Position numbers and translations under genes: made by a program. A DNA stretch of 18,311 nucleotides from DASUFH01 sp036274645. GTDB lineage: Bacteria; Acidobacteriota; Terriglobia; 20CM-2-55-15. The DNA lies in assembly GCA_036274645.1 (NCBI GenBank), contig DASUFH010000338.1, forward strand, positions 1 through 18,311, written 5' to 3'. Every line of letters starts with the position of its first letter. The stretch's first letter is position 1. Shown here one piece after another: positions 1 to 7,682 of this stretch. Under the pieces are notes generated by a model. It was not told the DNA's origin and made no database searches. It saw only the letters and a list, made by a program, of their open reading frames with translations.

Positions 1-1092
1 GTGATAGCCGAATTGTGTTTTGACGAGATCGCTCACACCCCCGGTGTTCAGGTCGAAGACGGCTTTCTCGAATTCGGGCACCATCTGGCCACGCTGGATG
101 GGACCCAGATTCCCACCCCGCGCCGCGGTCGTATCGTCGGAGAACTGCCGGGCCAGCGCCGCAAAATCTTCACCCATGCGGGCGCGTTCCAGAACACCGC
201 GCGCCTTTTCCTGGATGGCCTCGACCTGTGCCGGCGACGCGTTGGGATCCAGTTTGAAGAGAATGTGCTGGGCCGTCACCGTTTCAGCGGTGCGGTAGTC
301 GCTCTGGTGCTGGTTGTAGTAATCCAGCATTTCCTGATCGGTCGGATTTTCCATCGCGCCCAGCTTGGCGGCGCTAAGGTATACATACTTCGCCTGCCGG
401 CGTTCGGGGATGTTGTACGTCGCCTTGTTCTTCTCGTAATAGTCCTTGATATCCTGCTCGCTGGCGGTGGCCTGCGACTCCAGCCGCGTCGGGTCAATGA
501 CCAGATAGTCGAGGACGGCCTTCTCGTTTCTCTTCCGATACTCCTCTTCGGCCTCCTTGTCGGTGACTGCAATCGATGCCGTCACAAGCGTACGCAGCTT
601 CTCCTGAAGGATCTGGTCCCGGATGGATTTCTCGAACTCTTCCACAGAGATCGGCGGATATTGACTTTGCAGGTATTGCTGGTAAAGGGCGACGCCGATA
701 AAGTTGTTGTCTTTGTCGTGGAAGGCCTGCATGTTGACGATGTACTGCTCCACCTCGGCATCCGACACGCCCAGTCCGAGCCGCTTCGCTTCCGTGGCCA
801 CGACACGCTGCATGATGAGACTGTTCAGGATATCGAGATCGAATCGATACACCTTCAGGATCTCCGGACTGAGCTGGGTTCCCACCCGGTTAATGTAGCT
901 CTGATAGGAGGACTGAAATTCCCTGGCGGTGACGGACTCCGACCCAACCGTGGCGACATCGTCAGAAAGCCGGATCGATCCCAGATCGCCGAGAGGAATA
1001 TAAAAAGTCACCAGAGTGACGCTGAAGATGAAGATGAGGACAATCCAGACCCACTTGAAGTTGTGGCTCTGCTTCCTCATGAAATCCAACAT
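1..1092 (-). CDS. PpiD/SurA-like peptidyl-prolyl cis-trans isomerase, membrane-anchored (3' end outside window)
   Basis: Periplasmic parvulin-type foldase/chaperone that would assist folding of exported and outer-membrane proteins. Translating the minus strand from the ATG at 1092 gives 364 codons open to the window edge. A short basic N-terminus leads into one membrane anchor (residues about 13-33). An SurA/PpiD-type helical N-terminal region follows (about 45-200, with charged, coiled-coil-like stretches). The parvulin domain starts near residue 271 (motifs AQHILFKL, FAALARQFSDD, ARGGNLG, MVPEFEKAVFDL) and ends in FGYH at the edge. The start is well supported: AGGAGG at 1100-1105 lies 7 nt upstream. 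A second in-frame ATG is at codon 5. The plus-strand frame open through the same region is a shadow: it lacks domain features, while this frame carries a complete family signature. The C-terminus is missing. SurA, PrsA or PpiD naming is uncertain, but the single N-terminal anchor fits PpiD best. Confidence 0.93.
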   Translation of the reverse strand, partial: MLDFMRKQSHNFKWVWIVLIFIFSVTLVTFYIPLGDLGSIRLSDDVATVGSESVTAREFQSSYQSYINRVGTQLSPEILKVYRFDLDILNSLIMQRVVATEAKRLGLGVSDAEVEQYIVNMQAFHDKDNNFIGVALYQQYLQSQYPPISVEEFEKSIRDQILQEKLRTLVTASIAVTDKEAEEEYRKRNEKAVLDYLVIDPTRLESQATASEQDIKDYYEKNKATYNIPERRQAKYVYLSAAKLGAMENPTDQEMLDYYNQHQSDYRTAETVTAQHILFKLDPNASPAQVEAIQEKARGVLERARMGEDFAALARQFSDDTTAARGGNLGPIQRGQMVPEFEKAVFDLNTGGVSDLVKTQFGYH

Positions 1093-1481
1093 ACGGAAAC
1101 CTCCTGTGCCCCCATCCGCCGGCAGGCGTGCGCGCGAGCGTAGCGCGGTTCCGACAGTCCGGATTCTGGACGAGGCGTCAACCGACTGATTATGACGCGC
1201 ATACCGGGGAAAAGACAACGTCTGGTGCTTGGCGCCTCACTCGGGCGCCGCTCCGCGGCGCACAACGGGAGGACATCTCAATGGCCCGAAGGCGCCTTCA
1301 GACAAAGGGCGATTGAATACCGCTCGATTTACCGGTATGGTCCGCATGTTGTTCTGTTGCGGCTGCATGGATGAAGCTACGGCAGAGATTGCGGACGTAA
1401 ACGTCTGCTCTTGACCCGCCATCCCTGTCTGGGTGAAAACCCATCCGCTGATACCGGGCAAAATGTTGAATGCTGTAAGAC
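1093..1481. other. Divergent intergenic region, 389 nt
   Basis: Lies between the divergent PpiD-like gene and the membrane-protein gene, and I see no conserved gene in it. It holds the minus-strand promoter at 1189-1218, two GGCGCC boxes able to form a 6-bp hairpin (1231-1236 with 1244-1249), a 12-bp palindrome GAAGGCGCCTTC (1288-1299) and a small hairpin TGGGT-GAAA-ACCCA (1430-1443). An 11-codon frame at 1281-1316, with GGGAGG at 1267-1272, could be a leader peptide. TTGACC at 1411-1416 could be a plus-strand -35, but no good -10 follows. Confidence 0.5.
1189..1218 (-). promoter_or_regulatory. Putative sigma-70 promoter of the PpiD-like gene
   Basis: On the minus strand there is a -35 TTGTCT (1213-1218), an 18-nt spacer and a -10 CATAAT (1189-1194). 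The predicted transcript start is near 1182, giving a leader of about 90 nt before the ATG at 1092. Seen by eye only; no start-site data. Confidence 0.5.
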
Positions 1482-3407
1482 GTGGAAAGGCAAGGCTATT
1501 TGAGTTCTGCGCTGCCCAAACTGACCGCGAATGACCGGTGTGCAGCTCCTATGGCGCCGGTCCAGGATGATTTCCAGCCGAAGTCTCGCGCCGGGGTCAT
1601 CTGGGGAGCGGTTGGGTTTTGTGTGACCGTGGCCCTGTCCTATGTCTTTGCTCTGATCAACATCCGAAACACGTTCGGCGTCTACGACGACGAAGGGTTC
1701 CTCCTGATCACGCTGAAGCAGCACATGGGCGGCGCCGCGCTCTACCGGGACATGTACACGGATTTCGGTCCGTTCTATTACATCGTCTATGAGGCCGTAT
1801 TTCGTTTGTGCGGATGGATGGTTACCCATGACCACATCCGATGGCTGACCATCATGAACTGGGTTCTGGTGGCCCTGGGCTGGGCGGTCTGCGTGTGGAT
1901 CTGGAATCGATCCGTCTGGTGGGCGGCTGCAACTGTGGCGGCGGCGACGGTCACGTTGCGCGGACTGAGCCAGGAGCCGGGCCATCCGCAGGGGGAGATC
2001 CTGCTACTCCTGCTGGGCGTGTTTCTTGCTCTGTGCGTCTACGAGAGATTTCCGAGAAGTTACATGTTCGCTGTAGTTGGCGCGGCCAGCGCCGGGTTGA
2101 CGCTGACAAAAATCAATTTGGGACTGTTCACCGGGGCTGCGTTCGTGATGGTCTGGCTCGCCTCCGTGCCGCAGTCGGGCCGGTGGCGGCGCCTGGCGAT
2201 GGTGATGCATGGGGTGTGCGCTTTAGTTCCGGTCCTGTTGATGCGCAGTCAGTTGACCAGTCCCGTGGTGGCCGCCCAGTGCGTGGCGCTCACCTTCGGT
2301 ATCTGGGCAACCGTGGACGCGTTGCGGAGGCGGGCAGCGCCCGAGCTTGGCGGCGACGCTGCCGCCTGGGGGGCTGCGGGTTTCCTGGGCGTCGGGGGGG
2401 CGATCGTCTGGCTATCGGCGCGTCATGGTGTCTCCCTGTCATGGCTCGTGGAGGGAGTCGCGCTTCAACCCCTGCGCCTGAGCCAGGGCATACCGTATCA
2501 GGCATTGAACGCGCGCATCGCGCTGACGGTTTGCGCCGTTCTCGTGGGCGCAGGTCTGCTGGTCTATTGCCGCCGGAATTCTTCGGATGACGAGCGCCTG
2601 CGGTTACAGGCCATCGTTGCCCTCCTGGTAATCGCGGCAACGGTCTATTCGCCTTCACGGGGCGCGGCGGTTGCGCCGGGATTCATGTGGCTGTTCGTGC
2701 CCGGGCAATGGGGGCGGACATCCGGACCGTCGCCCCTCGCGCGGTTGACCGTCGTTACCGTGGCGCCGCTGGCGCTGCTAATGGTTTACCCCGTGGATGG
2801 CGCTCAGGTCTTCATTGCGGCGTCACTGATCCTGCTGGCCGCGTTTGCCGGATTGTTGGACGCTCTGGGCAGAACCCACCTGGCGCTACCGGGAGCGCGG
2901 ATTGCCTTTGGCAGCCGGGCCGCATGCGCGCTGGTATTGCTGGTGGCGCTGGCGGCGAGCGCCCGGACGCTGTCGGGAAAGGTCATTGAGAAGGCGGACG
3001 GACGAATGCCGGGTTCACAGCTGGTCGGCCTCTCTCCGGAGAGATATGCGGCCTTCGAAGAGATCACCCGTGAGGTCAGGGCCCGGTGCGACACGCTGGT
3101 CACATTTCCCGGAATGAGCAGCTTTCAGATCTGGACAGAGTTACCCCATCCGAACGGACAGATCTGGTCTTCCTCGATGGTGTTTAACGATGGTCAGGCG
3201 CAGGTCCGCCTCCGAAGCGATTTCATGCGCTCCTCCAGACCGTGCGTGATCTTCAATCCGGATCTGGAGGAATGGGCGGACAAGTTTCGAATCGAAAAGC
3301 GGGACCAGCCTTTCCTGAATTTCCTCAGGACTGACCTGACGCCGGTTTATGGCCGGTACGGCTATGAGATTCGAGTTCCGCCGGATCAGGCAGACGCGTG
3401 GCGCTAA
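1482..3407 (+). CDS. Multi-pass membrane protein, GT-C (ArnT/PMT-like) glycosyltransferase candidate
   Basis: A polytopic inner-membrane protein of up to 641 aa. About ten hydrophobic segments run between residue 37 and about 495, then a soluble C-terminal domain of about 140 aa. After the first membrane segment comes an acidic loop, GVYDDEGFLL (DDE at 69-71), followed by ALYRDMYTDFGPFYY. This layout is typical of the first periplasmic loop of GT-C enzymes, which move sugars from lipid carriers onto acceptors, so glycosyl transfer is the best guess; donor and acceptor are unknown. The start is uncertain. GTG at 1482 has no clear ribosome site, TTG at 1500 has GGAAAGG 9 nt upstream, and ATG at 1551 also lacks one. 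All precede the first membrane segment. The stop codon abuts that of the convergent mutY with no spacer. Confidence 0.75.
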   Translation: MERQGYLSSALPKLTANDRCAAPMAPVQDDFQPKSRAGVIWGAVGFCVTVALSYVFALINIRNTFGVYDDEGFLLITLKQHMGGAALYRDMYTDFGPFYYIVYEAVFRLCGWMVTHDHIRWLTIMNWVLVALGWAVCVWIWNRSVWWAAATVAAATVTLRGLSQEPGHPQGEILLLLLGVFLALCVYERFPRSYMFAVVGAASAGLTLTKINLGLFTGAAFVMVWLASVPQSGRWRRLAMVMHGVCALVPVLLMRSQLTSPVVAAQCVALTFGIWATVDALRRRAAPELGGDAAAWGAAGFLGVGGAIVWLSARHGVSLSWLVEGVALQPLRLSQGIPYQALNARIALTVCAVLVGAGLLVYCRRNSSDDERLRLQAIVALLVIAATVYSPSRGAAVAPGFMWLFVPGQWGRTSGPSPLARLTVVTVAPLALLMVYPVDGAQVFIAASLILLAAFAGLLDALGRTHLALPGARIAFGSRAACALVLLVALAASARTLSGKVIEKADGRMPGSQLVGLSPERYAAFEEITREVRARCDTLVTFPGMSSFQIWTELPHPNGQIWSSSMVFNDGQAQVRLRSDFMRSSRPCVIFNPDLEEWADKFRIEKRDQPFLNFLRTDLTPVYGRYGYEIRVPPDQADAWR

Positions 3408-4373
3408 CTAAGTTGTTTTCGACGCGCGGGTCTTTTCAGATTTCGGCCTGCTCAACGTCGCGCTGAGAATCTTGCGGGTCAGTGACGAGACCGGGACCTT
3501 ACCGGGATCCTTCCAGACGTAATCCTGCGTGTCGGTGAGCGCGCCTGTGTACACCGCTATTTCCAGCCGGTGGTGGGTAATGCTGTGCTGACGCCGGCCC
3601 GCCAGAGTGAACGAGCCGGGGGGAAGCGCCGGGAAGGTTGGGAATTCCCAGAGGCCGTTGACGCTCTTCATGCGGCAACGGACACCGCGCCGATCCACCA
3701 CCGCAGAGAGTTGCACGTGAACGGTGGCGGGCCTGATCCGGGCAGGGGGAATTTCCATCTGCCGGCCGGTCCGGAATGCGGCGCAGTGTTCACGTACGGG
3801 ACAGAGAAGGCATCGTGGCCGCCGGAATGAGCAGGTTGTGGCGCCGAGTTCCATCAGCGCCTGATTGACCTCGCGCGGCGCGCCTTCCTCCGCCAGTCTG
3901 GCGGCCGCGGTCCACACGCGTTCGGGAATGTCGTCAGGCCATCCGTGAATGCGGGAAAGCACCCGCCGTACGTTGCCGTCAACGGCGGGATACGGCTGGT
4001 TGAACGCAATGCTCATGATGGCTCCCGCCATGTATCGGCCGACGCCGGGCAGCGCGAGCAGGGCGTCGTGGTCGGACGGGAGCCGTCCCTGGTGATCCGC
4101 CACGACTGTTTTCGCCGCCGCCAGGAGATTTCGCGCCCGGCTGTAGTAGCCCAGACCACTCCAGTGCTGGAGCACCGCGGCTTCGTCGGCCGCCGCGAGA
4201 GACTTCAACGTGGGAAAGCGCTTCATGAACCGTTCGTAGTAGGGGAGAACGGTGTCCATCTGGGTCTGCTGGAGCATGACTTCGGAGATCCAGACCTGGT
4301 AGGGAACATAGCGGCCGCGCCAGGGCAGGGGACGCTGGTTGGCCGCAAACCAGTCCAGCAGAGCTTCGCGCAT
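3408..4373 (-). CDS. mutY: A/G-specific adenine DNA glycosylase MutY
   Basis: Base-excision repair enzyme that removes adenine mispaired with 8-oxoguanine or guanine. The 321-aa product has the full catalytic core: SEVMLQQTQ with catalytic Glu31, the helix-hairpin-helix LPGVGRYMAGAI (108-119), catalytic Asp132 in AVDGNVRRVL, and the [4Fe-4S] ligands Cys181, 188, 191 and 197 in the canonical C-x6-C-x2-C-x5-C spacing. A shortened NUDIX-like 8-oxoG recognition domain follows, with GLWEFPTFP and a SITHHRLEI loop matching the usual FSH-type motif. It is a little shorter than E. coli MutY (350 aa), mainly at the C-terminus. It is last in the minus-strand unit, starting 10 nt after the radical SAM stop; a hairpin over the junction suggests translational coupling. 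The genes upstream have no obvious link to DNA repair. Confidence 0.97.
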   Translation of the reverse strand: MREALLDWFAANQRPLPWRGRYVPYQVWISEVMLQQTQMDTVLPYYERFMKRFPTLKSLAAADEAAVLQHWSGLGYYSRARNLLAAAKTVVADHQGRLPSDHDALLALPGVGRYMAGAIMSIAFNQPYPAVDGNVRRVLSRIHGWPDDIPERVWTAAARLAEEGAPREVNQALMELGATTCSFRRPRCLLCPVREHCAAFRTGRQMEIPPARIRPATVHVQLSAVVDRRGVRCRMKSVNGLWEFPTFPALPPGSFTLAGRRQHSITHHRLEIAVYTGALTDTQDYVWKDPGKVPVSSLTRKILSATLSRPKSEKTRASKTT

Positions 4374-4378
4374 GGGGC

Positions 4379-4399
4379 GAGCGCTATCCGCGAGCGCTC
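4379..4399 (-). promoter_or_regulatory. Hairpin at the radical SAM / mutY junction
   Basis: A perfect 7-bp inverted repeat (GAGCGCT / AGCGCTC, 7-nt loop) covers the stop codon of the radical SAM gene and the region just upstream of the mutY ATG, where no Shine-Dalgarno is visible. In the mRNA it could hide the mutY start until ribosomes finishing the upstream gene open it. There is no U-tract, so a terminator is unlikely. The function is inferred. Confidence 0.4.
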
Positions 4400-5526
4400 A
4401 ATCCGCGTTCAGCCAGGGCCGCTTCCTTCATTTCGCGCTCGACGCGTTTGATCTCGACCAGGTGTCCCGGATTGAACGGCAGCGACGGGTAATAGCAGTT
4501 GCTTTCGTGCGTGCAGAAACAACCGTTGGCGACGGCCTCGCGACGGTTTTCCATGGCCGTCGAGTACCAGAGACGGGAGAAATCCCAGTCCACATCGCGA
4601 AGATTTCCCACGCCTGGAAGGATTTCGCAACTGGAGAGCGTGCCCTCGTCATAGATGACGGCCCCGGCGCTTCCCGCCCAGCATTCCAGTTGCGGCCGGC
4701 CCTCGAACGCCGTCCGGGCGATCAGTTCGTGCATGTAGACATCAATGGCCGCTTTGAAGAAGCCGGCGTCCCCGCCGTAGTTGTTCTTGATGACGGCGCG
4801 CCGCGAATCTTCGCCGATGCGCCGCGCCAGCGTGTCGTAGCGGGCCTTGTCGATGTCGAGCTCTTCGGGACGCGCGGAAGGCGGCCGGATGTAGTTGATG
4901 TTTACCTTGTCCGGTTTCAGGTCGTGGCTGAGGAAGTCGTACCACTCGAAGATCCGTTCCTGGTTGCTGTGCATGAAGCACGTGCACGTCTGGATATCCA
5001 GGCGGGGATGCGTCTTCTTGATTTCCTGCAGCTGGCGGGCGGTATCGATGACCCGGTCCCAGCTGCCGGGCTTCTGGCGGATCTTCTCGTGATCCTCCTT
5101 CAGTCCGTCGATACCGAGGGCCACCGTCACGTTCAGGTCCGGGCAGGTCTCCAGAATACGTGTGACATCGGGGATCACGCGCTGCTGGATCTGCCCGTTC
5201 GACATCAGATAGATCGATTCGAGTTTGTTGTTCCGGTGGAACGCCTGGGCAATCTCGGGCAGGTCCTTGCGCGTGAAGGGCTCTCCACCCGCGACGATCA
5301 GGACGCCCAGGTTGGCGCCGAGCGTTTCGCTGATGCGCTCGACGTTGGCGGTCGTCATCTGCAGGCGCTTGCGCTCCTTGTCATCCAGTTCTTCGGTGAA
5401 AAAGCAGTGAACGCAACGCATGTCGCAGACCGACGTGATCAGGATGTTCAGAAGAATCGGCGCAAACGGCCGGCCGGTGGCGATCCGCGCATACCGCTTC
5501 AGTATCTCTTTGTGATGAAAGTCCAT
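4384..5526 (-). CDS. Radical SAM protein with SPASM/twitch-like C-terminal cysteines
   Basis: A 380-aa radical S-adenosylmethionine enzyme of unknown substrate. The [4Fe-4S]/SAM motif is CDMRCVHC (Cys34, 38, 41), followed by the SAM-binding GGEP motif in VLIVAGGEPF and TIM-barrel-type segments (YLMSNGQ, ALGIDGL). The C-terminal part holds Cys282, Cys300, Cys336, Cys338 and Cys344, which could ligate an auxiliary cluster as in SPASM/twitch proteins. I chose ATG 5526, where homology-like sequence begins; the frame is open far upstream, but there it overlaps the preceding VWA gene and looks non-coding. It starts 32 nt after the VWA stop with no strong ribosome site, and ends 10 nt before mutY. 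No short precursor-peptide gene is visible beside it, so a peptide-maturase role cannot be assigned. Class confidence is high; function is unknown. Confidence 0.9.
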   Translation of the reverse strand: MDFHHKEILKRYARIATGRPFAPILLNILITSVCDMRCVHCFFTEELDDKERKRLQMTTANVERISETLGANLGVLIVAGGEPFTRKDLPEIAQAFHRNNKLESIYLMSNGQIQQRVIPDVTRILETCPDLNVTVALGIDGLKEDHEKIRQKPGSWDRVIDTARQLQEIKKTHPRLDIQTCTCFMHSNQERIFEWYDFLSHDLKPDKVNINYIRPPSARPEELDIDKARYDTLARRIGEDSRRAVIKNNYGGDAGFFKAAIDVYMHELIARTAFEGRPQLECWAGSAGAVIYDEGTLSSCEILPGVGNLRDVDWDFSRLWYSTAMENRREAVANGCFCTHESNCYYPSLPFNPGHLVEIKRVEREMKEAALAERGLSARG

Positions 5527-5558
5527 GCAGTTCAGAAAAAGGTCAGACGATGCGCCGG

Positions 5559-6596
5559 TCAGGGCGCAGTTGGTCCGGTCTCCCCCGGGATTGTCGGCGC
5601 ATAGTAGCCCTGTTTGGTCCGGACGGACGGTTTGGCGACCCCCTTCGGAGGGTTGACGGCCACTTTGATGTTTCGCCATTTGCCGTCGTTGTTCATGTTT
5701 TTGGGAGTGTACGAAAGCAGATACTGCGCCCGCAGTTCCTTGGCGATCATGCCGCACATGGCCTCGACGTCGTTCAGCGTCTTGGGAAAATAGGCCTGTC
5801 CGCCGGTGGCCTCGGTGATTTTTTCCAGATCGTCCTTGGCCTTCTTGCAACTGGAGTTGCGATTGAAGAGGCCGCCGCAGCCATCGCCATCTTCGAGAAT
5901 GCCGATGGCGTAGATGATGACGTTTTTCGACTCCTTGATGTGCTCCATCAATTTGTTGAATCCGTACTTGCTCACATTGTCTTCGCCGTCGGAAATCACC
6001 AGCAGCGCTTTGCGGTCCTGGATGCCGTGTCCGAGGTGATCCACGGCAAGGTAGACCGCGTCGTATAGCGCGGTCTCTCCACGGGTATCGATGTTTTCCA
6101 GGGCGTCGCGAAGATCGGAAAGCTTCGTCGTGAAATCCTGTTCCAGATAGGCGGCGTCATCAAAGTTGATGATGAACGTTTCGTCTCCCTCGTTGCTTTC
6201 GCGGACGAACGAAAGCGCCGCCGCGTTCACCCGCTCCCGCTTGCGCCGCATGCTGGCGCTGTTGTCGATCACCAGCCCCATACTGAGCGGGACGTCTTCG
6301 TGCTTGAAGTCGCCGATCTCCTGCAGGATGCTGTCTTCGAATATCTGAAAGTGATCGCGCTCGAGACCCTCGATGATCCGGCCGTTTTTGTCGAAGACGG
6401 TGATGGGCAGCTGCACCAGTTCGACATTCGCGCGGAGGATGAACGGTGGAGGCTCCACCTGGTCCTTCTGACCCGGCGCTTCCACCACCGGGCCTTCCGG
6501 CGCCTGCCGAAGGCGGGGACCCTCCTGAGCCAGGAGGACAAGGCTCAAACCGACCGAACCGGCTAACGCCCACAGAACAACTCGCCGCATGCGCAT
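5559..6596 (-). CDS. Secreted VWA-domain protein (acidobacterial VWFA-related family), second of tandem pair
   Basis: A 345-aa exported protein with one von Willebrand factor A domain. The N-terminus MRMRRVVLWALAGSVGLSL is a signal peptide, followed by a Pro/Glu-rich linker (30-52) and an Ig-like strand region (VQLPITVFDKNGR, HFQIFED) typical of the acidobacterial family. The VWA domain has a complete metal site (MIDAS): D111-x-S113-x-S115, T175 in TALYDAV and D203 in ISDGEDN. The family's closing segment (GKWRNIKVAV, QGYYAP) is present. Three cysteines (two in a GCGG...SSCKK loop, one in AMCGM) might form a disulfide. The start ATG shares one base with the upstream stop (TGATG), with AAGGAAA just before it, so the pair is translationally coupled. 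A longer open frame upstream to 6722 overlaps the other VWA gene and is rejected. Ligand unknown. Confidence 0.92.
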   Translation of the reverse strand: MRMRRVVLWALAGSVGLSLVLLAQEGPRLRQAPEGPVVEAPGQKDQVEPPPFILRANVELVQLPITVFDKNGRIIEGLERDHFQIFEDSILQEIGDFKHEDVPLSMGLVIDNSASMRRKRERVNAAALSFVRESNEGDETFIINFDDAAYLEQDFTTKLSDLRDALENIDTRGETALYDAVYLAVDHLGHGIQDRKALLVISDGEDNVSKYGFNKLMEHIKESKNVIIYAIGILEDGDGCGGLFNRNSSCKKAKDDLEKITEATGGQAYFPKTLNDVEAMCGMIAKELRAQYLLSYTPKNMNNDGKWRNIKVAVNPPKGVAKPSVRTKQGYYAPTIPGETGPTAP

Positions 6597-7570
6597 CACT
6601 TTTCCTTGTTGGTCACAGCCGCAGTGTCCATCGGCGCATAGTAGCCCGATCTGGCGCGGACGCTGAGCGATTTGAGGGGAAGTTCCTTCGGTGGGGTCAC
6701 TTTCACGCGAAGCTTGCGCCACTTCCCGTCCTTGACGCTGTTCGTTGAAGTGTACCCGATCAGGTACTGGTTTTTAAGTTCTACCGCTATTTTTTCGCAG
6801 TCGCGTTCGAGGTCGTTCATCGATTCCGGAAAGAACGCGTAGCCGCCGGTCAACTCGGTCAGCTCTTCAAGGATGGCGCGGCCGGAGCGGCCGAGGCTGA
6901 GCTGGGAGGTGGCGCTGTCAACGATACCGATCGCAAATAGCATGGCGTCCTGTTCCTTGACGTAGTCTCTGACGTTCGAGTAGGTATAACGACTCCGGTT
7001 ATCTTCCCCGTCGGTGATCAGCAGGAGGGCTTTCTTCGGATTCGCGCCCTGTTTCAGCTTGCTCAGGCCGAGATAGACGGCGTCGTACAGCGCGGTCATC
7101 CCCTTGGCCTGGCTGAACACCAGATTGCGCTGGACCCGGTTGATGTCGGTGGTGAAGTCCGCAATCATCTCCGGGCGGTCGTTGAACTGGAGCAGGAAAT
7201 ACTCGTCGTCGGGACTGCCCATCGCGAGAAATGCGGCCGCCGCGTCCCGCGCATGGCTCATCTTGTCCTTCATGCTGCCGCTGATATCGAAAATAATGCC
7301 GACGCTCATGGGGACGTCTTCCGAGGAGAAGTAGGCGATCTTCTGCTCGACCTTGTCCTCCCAGATCTGGAAATCGTTCTTGTCGAGGCCGACGACAAAC
7401 CGGTTCTGGCCGTCCGTCACCGTGGCGTTGACGAGCACAATGTCAACGTTGACGTGGACGGTCGGGGTATTGGGGCCGGTCCGGCGGGCAGGATCCTGCG
7501 CAGGCAGGTCGCCAAATTGAGCGAGGCAGAGGGATAGAAGCGCAGCGGTCAGACTGGATTTTCCAATCAT
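6596..7570 (-). CDS. Secreted VWA-domain protein (acidobacterial VWFA-related family), first of tandem pair
   Basis: A 324-aa paralogue of the next gene with the same plan. It has a signal peptide (residues about 1-25, ending near LPAQD; the Cys in LSLC does not fit a lipobox), strands VDIVLVNATVTDGQNRF and DFQIWED, and a VWA domain with intact MIDAS: D95-x-S97-x-S99 (DISGS), T159 in TALYDAV and D187 in ITDGEDN. The C-terminal GKWRKLRVKV and SGYYAP are also shared. Metal-dependent ligand or matrix binding in the periplasm or outside is expected from the fold; the partner is unknown. AAGGAGG (7580-7586) lies 9 nt before the ATG, and a consensus-like promoter lies 49 nt upstream. It heads the unit VWA-VWA-radical SAM-mutY. 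Confidence 0.93.
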   Translation of the reverse strand: MIGKSSLTAALLSLCLAQFGDLPAQDPARRTGPNTPTVHVNVDIVLVNATVTDGQNRFVVGLDKNDFQIWEDKVEQKIAYFSSEDVPMSVGIIFDISGSMKDKMSHARDAAAAFLAMGSPDDEYFLLQFNDRPEMIADFTTDINRVQRNLVFSQAKGMTALYDAVYLGLSKLKQGANPKKALLLITDGEDNRSRYTYSNVRDYVKEQDAMLFAIGIVDSATSQLSLGRSGRAILEELTELTGGYAFFPESMNDLERDCEKIAVELKNQYLIGYTSTNSVKDGKWRKLRVKVTPPKELPLKSLSVRARSGYYAPMDTAAVTNKEK

Positions 7571-7618
7571 GGCTCGTCCCCTCCTTCGTCAGTTCTCTCA
7601 ACTCATTGGCGTGGAGCC

Positions 7619-7647
7619 ATTATAGGTAAGGACTCCAGCGCGCGCAA
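7619..7647 (-). promoter_or_regulatory. Sigma-70-type promoter of the VWA - radical SAM - mutY unit
   Basis: The minus strand reads TTGCGC (7642-7647), a 17-nt spacer, then a perfect TATAAT (7619-7624). The predicted start near 7612 gives a leader of about 42 nt containing AAGGAGG. No other promoter of this quality is visible within the four genes. Confidence 0.65.
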
Positions 7648-7682
7648 CGCTCGATGTCTCAATTGTGCGTGCATGTTTGGTT

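Noticed and set aside
1..1143. 380-codon open frame on the plus strand at the left end
   Set aside because: It is the mirror of the minus-strand parvulin gene, which has a full domain signature and AGGAGG. The plus frame shows only shadow-like sequence.
1337..1414. Cys-rich 25-residue frame (MVRMLFCCGC start) resembling a cysteine leader peptide
   Set aside because: No Shine-Dalgarno, and no cysteine or sulfur gene downstream.
1420..1460. Hairpin with GAAA loop considered as a riboswitch core
   Set aside because: Only a 5-bp stem with no conserved riboswitch consensus around it.
4374..5604. Long plus-strand open frame across the radical SAM gene
   Set aside because: Opposite-strand shadow caused by high GC; the minus frame has the CxxxCxxC and GGEP motifs.
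5527..5850. N-terminal extension of the radical SAM protein
   Set aside because: It would overlap the VWA gene in another frame, and its sequence is low-complexity and unlike the family; the domain begins just after ATG 5526.
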